A stretch of 64,000 nucleotides of DNA from Moritella viscosa (lineage in GTDB: Bacteria > Pseudomonadota > Gammaproteobacteria > Enterobacterales > Moritellaceae). Shown one piece after another: positions 45,115-53,311 of the stretch. Numbering within the stretch: the first letter of the stretch is position 1; each line of letters starts with the position of its first letter. The notes under the pieces were generated by a model, which saw only the letters and a program-made list of their open reading frames with translations, had not been told where the DNA came from and did no database searches. The translations under genes and the position numbers were made by a program. Location: the NCBI GenBank assembly GCA_000953735.1, contig LN554852.1:4537846-4601845 (forward strand), given 5' to 3'.

Positions 45115-45205
45115 CTGTATTAGTGGGTAATTTATTCACTAATATAGGCATTAATATAAGGGGTGAGGGGGTTAACGAAGTTAAGCAACGACCCCTTATA
45201 TTAAT
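45115..45205 (+). ncRNA. Structured 3' region after the 84-residue gene (copy in D)
   Basis: Equivalent of 29816-29908. The long stem has 14 perfect pairs (ATTAATATAAGGGG with CCCCTTATATTAAT) around the same GTTAAC-GAA-GTTAAG inner loop, although the asymmetric bases between differ from copy C. Confidence 0.5.
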
Positions 45206-45230
45206 AGAATCACCTAGAAAAAAAAATAAT

Positions 45231-45269
45231 AAAAGTCATTTTCCAAACCCAGCTGGGAAATGACTTTTT
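45231..45269 (+). terminator. Terminator after the 84-residue gene and RNA (copy in D)
   Basis: AAAAGTCATTTTCC pairs with GGGAAATGACTTTTT; T run follows. Confidence 0.85.
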
Positions 45270-45305
45270 CATTACGTCATAATGTCCGAACAGATACTAG
45301 ATTCA

Positions 45306-45410
45306 TTAAGCACGTTTAGATTTATGGTTACTTGTAATCTTGGTTTCATTCGCTGCAAATAAGAACCCTGAAATCAATCCGCATCCTAAGTAAATCAATG
45401 GTAATGGCAT
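45306..45410 (-). CDS. 34-residue membrane micro-protein (copy in D)
   Basis: Differs from the C copy at two residues (KITSNH for KVTSNY). Its AAGGAG ribosome site overlaps the stop codon of the 28-residue gene just upstream. Confidence 0.6.
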   Translation of the reverse strand: MPLPLIYLGCGLISGFLFAANETKITSNHKSKRA

Positions 45411-45414
45411 GGTG

Positions 45415-45501
45415 TTACTCCTTGTTTAATTCTTTATAGATGGCGTAGCCGATGATAAATCCAATACCAAATATGGGATTGGAAAAAGCTGCAACAGGCA
45501 T
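45415..45501 (-). CDS. 28-residue membrane micro-protein (copy in D)
   Basis: Same as the C copy except for the last residue. One hydrophobic helix (PIFGIGFIIGYAIY). Translationally coupled to the next gene by the overlapping AAGGAGTAA. Confidence 0.6.
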   Translation of the reverse strand: MPVAAFSNPIFGIGFIIGYAIYKELNKE

Positions 45502-45526
45502 AATATTTTCTTCTTTGTTTCAGATA

Positions 45527-45560
45527 TAAAAAAGCGCCATATCATTGCTGATATGGCGCT
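45527..45560 (-). terminator. Terminator after the zinc-ribbon genes (copy in D)
   Basis: GCGCCATATC/GATATGGCGC stem and T6 on the minus strand, as in C. Confidence 0.9.
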
Positions 45561-45591
45561 GTGTTAAGTGTTGTAATTTATTAAATTTTGG

Positions 45592-45753
45592 CTAGCAACC
45601 GCCCTTACAAACTCCGCCAGATGCTTTATGTGAATTACACACCCACTTACCGCATCGGTTACATGAAGTGCCACCAGCAGCTTCTGTCTTCTTTCCGCAC
45701 TTATGGCAAGTCCATAGTTTTAGGTTACTACTCAACTTCTTAAAAAATGACAT
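45592..45753 (-). CDS. Small zinc-ribbon protein (copy in D)
   Basis: About 53 residues from MSFFKKLSS, with paired CxxCG motifs (CHKCGKK, CNRCGKWVC). Closely similar to the protein at 30299. Confidence 0.65.
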   Translation of the reverse strand: MSFFKKLSSNLKLWTCHKCGKKTEAAGGTSCNRCGKWVCNSHKASGGVCKGGC

Positions 45754-45769
45754 CTTAGCTCGTTCCTGA

Positions 45770-45871
45770 TTAGTGAGAATGACCGCAAACTTGGCAGCTA
45801 CCATCATCGTAAGCACGTTGACCACAGGCTGGACATGTTGTGACTACTGTTAAGATTTTTTTGATTGTCAT
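45770..45871 (-). CDS. 33-residue zinc-ribbon micro-protein (copy in D)
   Basis: Identical in protein to the C copy (CPACG...CQVCGHSH) despite nucleotide differences. Confidence 0.65.
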   Translation of the reverse strand: MTIKKILTVVTTCPACGQRAYDDGSCQVCGHSH

Positions 45872-45890
45872 GATATTTCCCTATTATGAT

Positions 45891-46166
45891 TTATTGATTA
45901 GTTGAATTAACTACGTTTATCGTTTTAGTACATTTAGTTGTATCGGTGATATGGCCATTTAACGTGCCGCAAACATCAGCTTTCCATTGAACAATCACAC
46001 CATACGAGGCCGTATGTTGAATGTCTGATTTACCATTCCAGTTTGCTTCTAAAACTGATTTCATCTTAGAAATGTCTCCCGGATTACCACCCATAGTACC
46101 GCCAGCTAATACCGCTGTTGATGCAAATAGGCAAGATAGACTCAGCAGCATGATTGATTTGTTCAT
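45891..46166 (-). CDS. Small secreted protein, only in D
   Basis: 91 residues with a good Sec signal peptide (MLLSLSCLFASTAVLA, cleavage before GGTMGG). The mature part of about 69 residues has two cysteines (DVCGTLNG, TKCTKT) that could form one disulphide. No family recognised. First gene of the leftward mini-operon, absent from the otherwise matching region in C, so it was gained in D or lost in C. Being under the WYL operator suggests regulated export of a small effector, but nothing more can be said. Confidence 0.55.
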   Translation of the reverse strand: MNKSIMLLSLSCLFASTAVLAGGTMGGNPGDISKMKSVLEANWNGKSDIQHTASYGVIVQWKADVCGTLNGHITDTTKCTKTINVVNSTNQ

Positions 46167-46226
46167 TGATTGTTTTCCTTTGTTTTAATATTTAAATTAA
46201 TTGATGGGTATTATGAAATGCTCGAC

Positions 46227-46241
46227 TGACAGGTTGAGTCA
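46227..46241. promoter_or_regulatory. WYL-regulator operator, left site (copy in D)
   Basis: TGACAGGTTGAGTCA, the exact reverse complement of the site at 46350-46364. 61 bases before the secreted-protein start. Confidence 0.55.
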
Positions 46242-46349
46242 GTGATACTTGAAATTATTGATTTTTGCTTCACGCCTTACTGTTACTGCTTCATGAAACT
46301 AATAACAATACTGCTAACCTAATGGGTTTAGATTAGAAATAATAACGGC

Positions 46350-46364
46350 TGACTCAACCTGTCA
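46350..46364. promoter_or_regulatory. WYL-regulator operator, right site (copy in D)
   Basis: TGACTCAACCTGTCA, the perfect inverted partner of the left site, 23 bases before the WYL start codon. Confidence 0.55.
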
Positions 46365-46387
46365 GTGCAGTGGTTTAATCTAGTTAA

Positions 46388-47269
46388 ATGAAAAGTAAGA
46401 ATGAGAAATTAGCCAAGCGCCTAGGTACTATCCTTGCCCGATTAAATACTGGTGAACGACTGTATCTAAAAGACTTGGAAGTTGAATTTAACGTACATGA
46501 AAGAACGATATGGCGTGACTTTGAAAGGTTGTCCTATTTACCTTTGATTCGTGAAGAAGGTTGTTACTTTCTTGATATGAGCAGTGTTAGGCAGCAATCA
46601 TCTAATAACATGAATAAGTTCATTCACAATATGGGACTCGAATCACTCATCCCGATTAAGCTCAACATGAACAACTGGCAGACCAATGATGTACCAATAT
46701 TTCTATTCAAGAATGTGCGTATTGAAGATGTATCAGAGTTTACTGGTTTGTTTGATGTATTGGCTAGTGCTATTAGCTCACAGCGGCAGATTTCATTTAC
46801 ATATAAAGATAAATTACTCGAACAAGTTCAACCCTACCGCTTAGTGAATGACAGAGGTATCTGGTATCTAGCCGCTGTCTATCACAACCACCTACACTCA
46901 TTCAGAATTGCTTATATTTCACAGTTACAACTCAGTGACGATAAATATAAACCTCAATCTAATATACAAAATGAAATCATTAGGCAGGGAATGCAGTGGT
47001 TAGATATCGATAAGTCAGATGTACTCATACAAGTTGATGCCCATGTTGCACCGCGCTTTCTTGATGGTGGTTTACTCCCTAATATTCAGGTGTTAAAAGA
47101 AATGGATGATGGTTCATTGCTGATTAGCAGTCAGGTAACACGATTACACGATGTGATTCCTATTTTGAAGGCTTGGATGCCCCATGTTGAAGTGTTATCA
47201 CCAGTGGGTCTAAAGCATGAACTTATCCGCGATTTGTACGCGTCATTAGAGCGCACTAAGATGATGTAA
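46388..47269 (+). CDS. HTH-WYL transcriptional regulator (copy in D)
   Basis: 293 residues, the sister of the regulator at 30815. The HTH and WYL domains are almost unchanged; differences cluster in residues 70-110 and near 155. Similar operators suggest the two could cross-regulate. Confidence 0.9.
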   Translation: MKSKNEKLAKRLGTILARLNTGERLYLKDLEVEFNVHERTIWRDFERLSYLPLIREEGCYFLDMSSVRQQSSNNMNKFIHNMGLESLIPIKLNMNNWQTNDVPIFLFKNVRIEDVSEFTGLFDVLASAISSQRQISFTYKDKLLEQVQPYRLVNDRGIWYLAAVYHNHLHSFRIAYISQLQLSDDKYKPQSNIQNEIIRQGMQWLDIDKSDVLIQVDAHVAPRFLDGGLLPNIQVLKEMDDGSLLISSQVTRLHDVIPILKAWMPHVEVLSPVGLKHELIRDLYASLERTKMM

Positions 47270-47928
47270 TGCTGTTAGTTTGAGGTAGGTGTTAATCCGA
47301 TATAAATCACAGCTAAACTTTATTATCTTATTTTACATACTGTTGGTTTTTGACTTCTGAACTAGGTAGCCCCTACTTTAAATTGACATAGTTAGTTAAA
47401 ATCAAAGTTGCTGACGTGGGTTAACCAGACACTTAAAATTCATCAACCTGTAAACCGATACGGATTATCGGAAGGTTCAAAACGGGCTTGTTTTTCACCC
47501 GTAGTTACTAAACATAATAATAACTGCGCTTTAGCAGGTTTAATATATAGGGATAAATATTATATTTTCATCAGTAAATTACTATTCTAATTTTTAATAT
47601 TTCATTACCCCAATTACATTAATTTAAACCACCTACCCCATTGCCTATCGTGTAATGGGGTTATTATTTCAGATGGTATTTTTGACTTCATTAAGCATCA
47701 ATCATTACCAGCTAAAACAGCCGTTTTTCTGTAAAAGGATTTAGTATCCTTTGCTAAAAAGTCATTGAATGGAAAGGCAATACCCATCACACCTTACTAC
47801 GTAAGCTGCGATGGGCAGTGCCAATTTAAGCACACTAAGTTGTTACTTCTCCTCCTGTCCATAACGCGACTTTTTCCTGACCTTTACGCAGTCCAGTTAA
47901 AACGCTATTACAGCTTATTTTGTATTGG
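47270..47928. other. Conserved non-coding region between WYL and DUF2787 genes (copy in D)
   Basis: Matches 31697-32357. Terminator-like hairpin at about 47636-47665 (CCCCATTGC with GTAATGGGG then TTATTATTT). No gene supported. Confidence 0.6.
47776..47822. ncRNA. Compact conserved hairpin (copy in D)
   Basis: Same nested stems as 32205-32251. Confidence 0.4.
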
Positions 47929-48351
47929 CTAAAACGTACTGAGTTTAACTTCATCAAATGCACCAAAATCTTGATACTCAATAAAGTTCATCTCCCACGT
48001 TGGGTAGAAATCCATAACTTCATGTAAAGAACGCATCGGTAATGGGTACACCATGCCAGTACCATTGCGCATATCGAAATCAATTTCTTTAGCCAATTCA
48101 GAATAAGGATAACCTTGATAGCTGAACGAGGTGATGTAATCAAATTGCCACAACCCGTTGTAACAAGTAATGCTTATTTCAACAGGGTGATAACCACCAC
48201 TGTCATTGCTGTAGGTACTATCTCTAAAGTTAAATACGATAGTTTTAGCGTCATTTGATATATCTTGCTCTTGAGCGACCTTGGCAAGTAAATCCATCAA
48301 AGTAGGTGTGACAGGCACGAGTAAGCCATCCGAATCAAAGTTCAGTTTCAT
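47929..48351 (-). CDS. DUF2787 family protein (copy in D)
   Basis: 140 residues, nearly identical to the one at 32358, with the same FRDSTYS...GGYHPVE and KEIDFDM motifs. Confidence 0.85.
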   Translation of the reverse strand: MKLNFDSDGLLVPVTPTLMDLLAKVAQEQDISNDAKTIVFNFRDSTYSNDSGGYHPVEISITCYNGLWQFDYITSFSYQGYPYSELAKEIDFDMRNGTGMVYPLPMRSLHEVMDFYPTWEMNFIEYQDFGAFDEVKLSTF

Positions 48352-48430
48352 AATGAGTTCCGTTAGTAAGTTTGTGGGATTAGGTTTAGTGAGATTCTCA
48401 GGTATGTAAGTGGTGAATCAGCAGCGTGGA

Positions 48431-49042
48431 TTAAGTTAATGCTAACAACTTGGCTTTCTTCTCTTCATAATCATCAGCTAATACATGAAGAAATACGCTA
48501 GTACCTGATTGGACAATTAACCCCATATCAGGCGAGCGAAGCGAAGCGCAAATGAAGGCATTGTTATTGGAAGATAACCCCCTGAATGCTGCTTTTAAAG
48601 CTGCACTTTTAAATGGTTTATCAACTTGTTCATCCAGGATTGCAAACAACTTAGACAAGTTAATCCATTCTTGAGAAAACAACCCTCCACCTTCATTGCC
48701 GCTAAGTCGAATATACAACTCACCTTCTTCATCATGCTCTGCGATATCGAAGAAAACATGGTTAGTTGTTTTAGGACTTAGTTTCTTACCTTTACCTGAT
48801 AATACAATATTACTGAAATGGTCATGTTTCTCAGATTCAGCTTGTTTATCATTAGCTGGCTTATCTTCAACAACTTTATCTGTTGGTGAATCCGCAGGTA
48901 CATCACTTACTTGTTCATTGGTTAATTCAACAGATATGTTATCGACATTAGTATCACCAACTGCAACAGTAGTAGAAATAACATTGTTATCTTCAGCTTT
49001 CACATCGGTTGTTTTATTGGTGTTGTTAGTTTTACGGCTCAT
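48431..49042 (-). CDS. Unknown protein with disordered acidic N-terminus (copy in D)
   Basis: 203 residues. Same as the C copy except for a longer low-complexity start and a replaced segment (FRGLSSNNNAFICASLRSPDMG for FKGASANN... in C). This local replacement looks like a recombined or diversifying patch. Confidence 0.6.
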   Translation of the reverse strand: MSRKTNNTNKTTDVKAEDNNVISTTVAVGDTNVDNISVELTNEQVSDVPADSPTDKVVEDKPANDKQAESEKHDHFSNIVLSGKGKKLSPKTTNHVFFDIAEHDEEGELYIRLSGNEGGGLFSQEWINLSKLFAILDEQVDKPFKSAALKAAFRGLSSNNNAFICASLRSPDMGLIVQSGTSVFLHVLADDYEEKKAKLLALT

Positions 49043-49102
49043 AGAAAATCCTTTAATAATGATGGTTAAATTAGGTTTAATTTAGATTGGTAATATTGAC
49101 GG

Positions 49103-49483
49103 TTAAAGCATCTTACTTAATGTAGTGGCAGCAGCTGTTTTAGATGTTAGCGGTGCTAATAGATAACAGCCACCACCAGCATCTGTAATGACTGATAACG
49201 CTAATAGATAGGAACAAGTGTCATCATTCAATAACACGACAAATTCAGGGTTATCTATCACTCGTTGAATGAAATATTGGATATCTTCATCAGCATCAAG
49301 TAATAAACTATTAACATCGTCTTCTTCTAGTAGAATAAGAAAGGTATCGTATTCATTCCAGAACTCAGCAGTGGTATCCAAGCAACCATCGAATGGGTTA
49401 ATCAACTCATTATTCAATGCTGTTTTAACTTGTTCAGGCAGGGTTAGTTCATTAACAAGGTTGAAGTTCTTAATCACTTTCAT
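49103..49483 (-). CDS. Unknown acidic protein (copy in D)
   Basis: 126 residues from MKVIKNFNLVNE, with a GGAG ribosome site; homologous to 33512-33892 throughout. Confidence 0.6.
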   Translation of the reverse strand: MKVIKNFNLVNELTLPEQVKTALNNELINPFDGCLDTTAEFWNEYDTFLILLEEDDVNSLLLDADEDIQYFIQRVIDNPEFVVLLNDDTCSYLLALSVITDAGGGCYLLAPLTSKTAAATTLSKML

Positions 49484-49574
49484 TGGTTGTATTCTCCATA
49501 GGTTAACAATCAATAATCATGATATTTATATATAATTCAGCCTTGTTTTATTACGCTAAATAATCAAGCTGACA

Positions 49575-50768
49575 TTACTCACACTCAACCATGTTCGATA
49601 TTATTGACGCTGTCTCACGTTGCTTATTTTGACTCAATTTTGCATAAATTAAGGTACTAGATATATCTCTGTGATTTAATAATTTTTGCACCGCACTGAT
49701 GTCAATTCCGTTAGAAATCAAGTTACTAGCTACCGAATGACGTGCCGTATGCAGCAATACCTCTTTAGGGTTGTCTATATTGGCGATTCGTTTAATACTA
49801 TCGAAGGAGTCACGAGGACGTGCTATTGGTTTTCCTTTTTTATGTGGTGCAGGAAAGATGTAATTATTGCCCGCTACTTTTGGGGTTGATTGCAGGATCT
49901 CGATCATAAGGTCTGATAGATAAATGACATGAGCAGTACCATTTTTTGTCACTGGAATATTGAGTGTACGCTTCTCATAATTAATATCGCTATGCAGCCT
50001 GAAGCGTAATTCACTTTCCCTACAGCCAATCAGATGCAGCAGGGCTATGAAATTACCAAAACTTTTCTTCGGGTAGGCTCTAGCTGCTTTGATTATGCGT
50101 TTAGTTTCATCAATATCACAGTATCGAGTCCGAACGTTATTCTCTGGCAGTAGTGACACCCTATTAGCCACATTGATTATATCAAACATGTTATGCGCCA
50201 ACTTACCCATTGTCTTGAGCAAAGCTAGTACGCGGTTACAACTAGCAGGTGCGTATAGTTTATCTTTATATTTAGTTTCACTCAGGGTTAAATGTAATTT
50301 CATTACATGACTAACTGTTAGCTCGTTATATTTAATGTTGGCAATTGCATTACAATGCTTACGGAATCGTTTTTCATCAATACCCCATGTTTTCTTTCTA
50401 CGCTTTGCCAGTGGTAAGTAGGTATCGTAGAAGAATGACTTAACCGTTGGATAATCAACTTGGTTGTCACGCTCGGCTTTAGGGTCAACACCATCAGCGA
50501 TCATACCTTTATACTTTCTAGCTACTTTTCTGGCTTGGTTAATATCAATATCAGGAAAGCGCCCTATAGTGATACTGCATTTACGCCCGTTGAATTTATA
50601 GCGTAGTAAGAAGCGTTTATTACCTGTTTTACCGGATAGACATTTTAAACCGATGATTTCTGTATCGGATATTTCAAGTTCTGTTGATGATGAATTTGCT
50701 GAATTGGATGGTAGGGATTTTAGATTGGCATTGGTGAATTTGAATTTCTTGGTGGTGATAATAGTCAT
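49575..50768 (-). CDS. Tyrosine-recombinase integrase (copy in D)
   Basis: 397 residues, intact: IGCRESELRF, HTARHS, LLNHRDISSTLIYAKLS. Same arm-binding and core domains as the enzyme at 33968, so both should use the same attachment site. Confidence 0.93.
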   Translation of the reverse strand: MTIITTKKFKFTNANLKSLPSNSANSSSTELEISDTEIIGLKCLSGKTGNKRFLLRYKFNGRKCSITIGRFPDIDINQARKVARKYKGMIADGVDPKAERDNQVDYPTVKSFFYDTYLPLAKRRKKTWGIDEKRFRKHCNAIANIKYNELTVSHVMKLHLTLSETKYKDKLYAPASCNRVLALLKTMGKLAHNMFDIINVANRVSLLPENNVRTRYCDIDETKRIIKAARAYPKKSFGNFIALLHLIGCRESELRFRLHSDINYEKRTLNIPVTKNGTAHVIYLSDLMIEILQSTPKVAGNNYIFPAPHKKGKPIARPRDSFDSIKRIANIDNPKEVLLHTARHSVASNLISNGIDISAVQKLLNHRDISSTLIYAKLSQNKQRETASIISNMVECE

Positions 50769-50849
50769 GATTAATACCTCATATTGTTAGTTATATAAGG
50801 CATTAATATGTTTTTGAAAATGCGTTAGATACGTTAGATTAAAACAGTA

Positions 50850-51644
50850 TTAAACGACTTTACTTTCCAACTTAACTCTTTTTTTATCCTGCTTTTCCAA
50901 AGTCTTGAAATTCCTATAGTCAGATAAAATACACTTATAAACAGTATGGGTAGATATAATTTCACTCGTTACTCTGTTCATAATTTCAGTATATTTTTTT
51001 GACTCATATAAATCCCAAACACCTTTTCCTGATTCAAACTTCAGACCCGGAATATACTTTGTCAGTAAGTCATTTTTAACCTTAGGATATAGATAATCAT
51101 TAGAATTATTGAAACATGCAATAGCAAGTTGAGATAAATCAATAACCCTAAAATTGCTTTGAAAGCGAAATGCTTCTGCATTGCTAAGTAAGTGGTAACG
51201 TTTAAATAATTCGATTAACACAGGAACATCAGATGATGATATGCCGATACCACAAAGTAGAGGAGACACCTTCTTTTGATGTGCATTATGAACTGTAGAT
51301 AAAGCTTCTTTCAATAATTCATATATTTTTACTATTAGCTCTCTTTCATCTTTGAAATCCCATAACCAGAATGATTCTATTTTTTTCATCACACCGTCAT
51401 CATTTAAATTAAAATCTTTAATCGGATTAGCGACAAAAAATGAACCGCCTAATAACTTACAACTTTTATCCCATGGGTTATAGCACAAGCCTGTTTTAAC
51501 TCGACTTTTCTCTGGAACATAAAATTCCAAGTCAAATAAAACAACTCTACATTTATTTAATTTTAAAGATATATGCTTTGACAAAACCGCATCCTTTATA
51601 ACCGAGTGAAATTCACAATTCATTGTAAATAAACAATAAATCAT
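50850..51644 (-). CDS. Unknown protein with a DEDD-exonuclease-like first motif, right end of D
   Basis: 264 residues. Near residue 38, VVLFDLEFYVPEKSR resembles the D-x-E Exo I motif of DEDD 3'-5' exonucleases. GIGISSSDVPVLIELFKRYH could match the second motif, but the third is not convincing. C-terminus is basic. It replaces the 134-residue HTH protein found here in C. The start is uncertain (ATG 51644 or 51623; neither has a good ribosome site). Confidence 0.5.
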   Translation of the reverse strand: MIYCLFTMNCEFHSVIKDAVLSKHISLKLNKCRVVLFDLEFYVPEKSRVKTGLCYNPWDKSCKLLGGSFFVANPIKDFNLNDDGVMKKIESFWLWDFKDERELIVKIYELLKEALSTVHNAHQKKVSPLLCGIGISSSDVPVLIELFKRYHLLSNAEAFRFQSNFRVIDLSQLAIACFNNSNDYLYPKVKNDLLTKYIPGLKFESGKGVWDLYESKKYTEIMNRVTSEIISTHTVYKCILSDYRNFKTLEKQDKKRVKLESKVV

Positions 51645-51812
51645 TTTATTTCATTTTTATAAACAGAGTGTAATCACCTCCCAAGAGTTAGACTTAAAAC
51701 ACTTTTTATATCTTCAACATGTGCATAATGATAAATACTAGAAATTAATATCCACGCTGCGATGGTAAATATTACCCCCTACAATTGTGAAGAATATTAA
51801 GTCTGGGGATCA

Positions 51813-51861
51813 ATGTGTGTGTTATTTATTATCTATCCCCTACGATCAAATCGCACACACG
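51813..51861 (-). promoter_or_regulatory. Conserved TGTGTG/CACACA promoter-operator motif, copy 5
   Basis: Minus strand: GTGTGTGCGATTTGATC, GTAGGGG, ATAGATAATAAATA, ACACACACAT. 169 bases before the 264-residue gene. A further GTAGGGGG word lies at about 51775. Confidence 0.6.
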
Positions 51862-51954
51862 CCACAAAACCATATCGCATAAGCACTTACCACATTTGCC
51901 AATTACGAAATAATAGCGCAACCACCTTCAGCATTGATAAACCTACCGAATCAC

Positions 51955-52215
51955 GCATACAGATTCAAGAGGACAGGACGAGGACCGTAAAAGACCGGAA
52001 TCTCACCTAACCTGTTGCCATGCTAATACTGTCACTGACAACCACCAGAAAAATTAACAATCGCTACAGTACAGGAGCTTGCTGGAACCATCAGAAGTGC
52101 GTGAAATTTTGTTGCGCGTAAGTTCTGCATGGAAAAGTACAAGATATGAACAGGAGCAGATTTTCTAAGGGTAATAATGTGCGTTTATTAGGTATGTTTT
52201 AGAGAGATATAAGGT
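51955..52215. repeat. tRNA-downstream repeat, copy 6 (right end of D)
   Basis: Divergent copy sharing GGACAGGACGAGGACCGTAA, CATGCTAATACTG and TTTTCTAAGGGTAATAA with the ends of B and C. Unlike them it does not lead to a tRNA 3' half. Confidence 0.75.
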
Positions 52216-52315
52216 GTTTAGATAGGGTAAAAAACTTAGGTGAAACATGGCTCATTTGGTATGATTGAGGACTGCAAAACCGGAACGAAGTTTCGGTTTA
52301 AAGCCTTGTTTTAAA

Positions 52316-52502
52316 AGGATTTTGAATCCACCGCGTCTACCGATTTCACCACTCGGGCATAGATCAGTATTATACATAGCAAACGATGCCAAGCAAGCCG
52401 TTTCTAATGATCGTAAAATCAACTGCTCAAAATTAAAGCAAAGTGCAACTTAAACTTGATACTAAGGTGTAACAGAGACTCAAAACCTTAAATATCAGTG
52501 CT
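52316..52502. repeat. 187-bp direct repeat, right copy, with orphan tRNA-Leu 5' half
   Basis: 52316-52358 on the minus strand is the 5' half of tRNA-Leu(CAA) up to the anticodon loop, and 52359-52502 is its upstream flank, as at 36461-36647. To the left, unrelated sequence (AAAACAAGGC on the minus strand) replaces the 3' half, so no functional tRNA can be made here. Confidence 0.92.
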
Positions 52503-52626
52503 GTTACTCTTACCGTATATCAGTTGATGTCCACCAGCACTGACTATTTAGTACGACTAAGACTCACTTTTTTTGCTACACTGTTTCCACTTTCGAGATA
52601 ACCCTGAAGACATGGCTGGATTCATA

Positions 52627-53181
52627 ATGGCGAAAAAAAACAAACTCAGAAAACCAAAACACGCACCTAAAATTGAAACAGGTGAAACGGCATCCATTGC
52701 CACTTTTGGCCCGCGTATTGGTGCGCTTGTGTATGACGCACTTATTGTTATTGGTATAGCTGCGATTGCCAGTGCAATAGGGCTTGGTATTGCAGAAGCA
52801 TTAATTGCATCCGGCATCGTCGATATTGCTGGCCGTTATGTGGATAGTGCGGCGTATGCAGGCAGCCAAATTTGGTTTGCGATATTAGTATGGGGTTCGG
52901 TAGCAGGATTCTATTTGTGGTTTTGGACACACGGCGGTCAAACAGTTGGTATGCGTGCGTGGCGTTTACGCGTACAAAATACCGATGGCAGCGCAATTAG
53001 CTTAACTCAAGCAATTATCCGCCTAGCCACTGCAGCATGTGGTTTAGGTAACTTACAAGTACCGTTTGATGTTAAAAATAGAGCCTTTCAAGATCACTGG
53101 TCGAACTGCAATGTATTACGTTTAAGTAAAGATCAAAACGGTTCATTACTCCGGTACGCTGACAAGCTAAAACAGAAATAA
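52627..53181 (+). CDS. RDD-family inner-membrane protein
   Basis: About 184 residues from MAKKNKLRKPKHAPK; an in-frame ATG 12 bases earlier is possible. RDD signature: PRIGALVYDALIVIG in the first helix, then two more helices, WTHGGQTVGMRAWRLRV and QALIRL-like TQAIIRLATA, then FQDHWSNC. RDD proteins are three-helix membrane proteins, some of them Na+/H+ antiporters. In relatives it adjoins lptG-lptF. First intact chromosomal gene after the islands. Confidence 0.88.
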   Translation: MAKKNKLRKPKHAPKIETGETASIATFGPRIGALVYDALIVIGIAAIASAIGLGIAEALIASGIVDIAGRYVDSAAYAGSQIWFAILVWGSVAGFYLWFWTHGGQTVGMRAWRLRVQNTDGSAISLTQAIIRLATAACGLGNLQVPFDVKNRAFQDHWSNCNVLRLSKDQNGSLLRYADKLKQK

Positions 53182-53230
53182 TTATCTGAGTTTAGGCTTA
53201 ACGAACAATGCTGAATTTATAAGCAGCAAT

Positions 53231-53261
53231 AAAAATGGCAACCAAATAGGTTGCCATTTTT
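53231..53261. terminator. Bidirectional terminator between RDD gene and lptG
   Basis: AAAAATGGCAACC and GGTTGCCATTTTT, perfect 13-bp stem with a 5-base loop, serving both converging transcripts. Confidence 0.93.
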
Positions 53262-53311
53262 GCATCTACAGAGCAGAGATACATCATATTCAGTAGCATT
53301 AAACTCGCACG

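Noticed and set aside
52316-52358. A second functional tRNA-Leu at 52.3 kb
   Set aside because: Only the 5' half is present; the sequence beyond the anticodon loop has no T arm or acceptor 3' strand.
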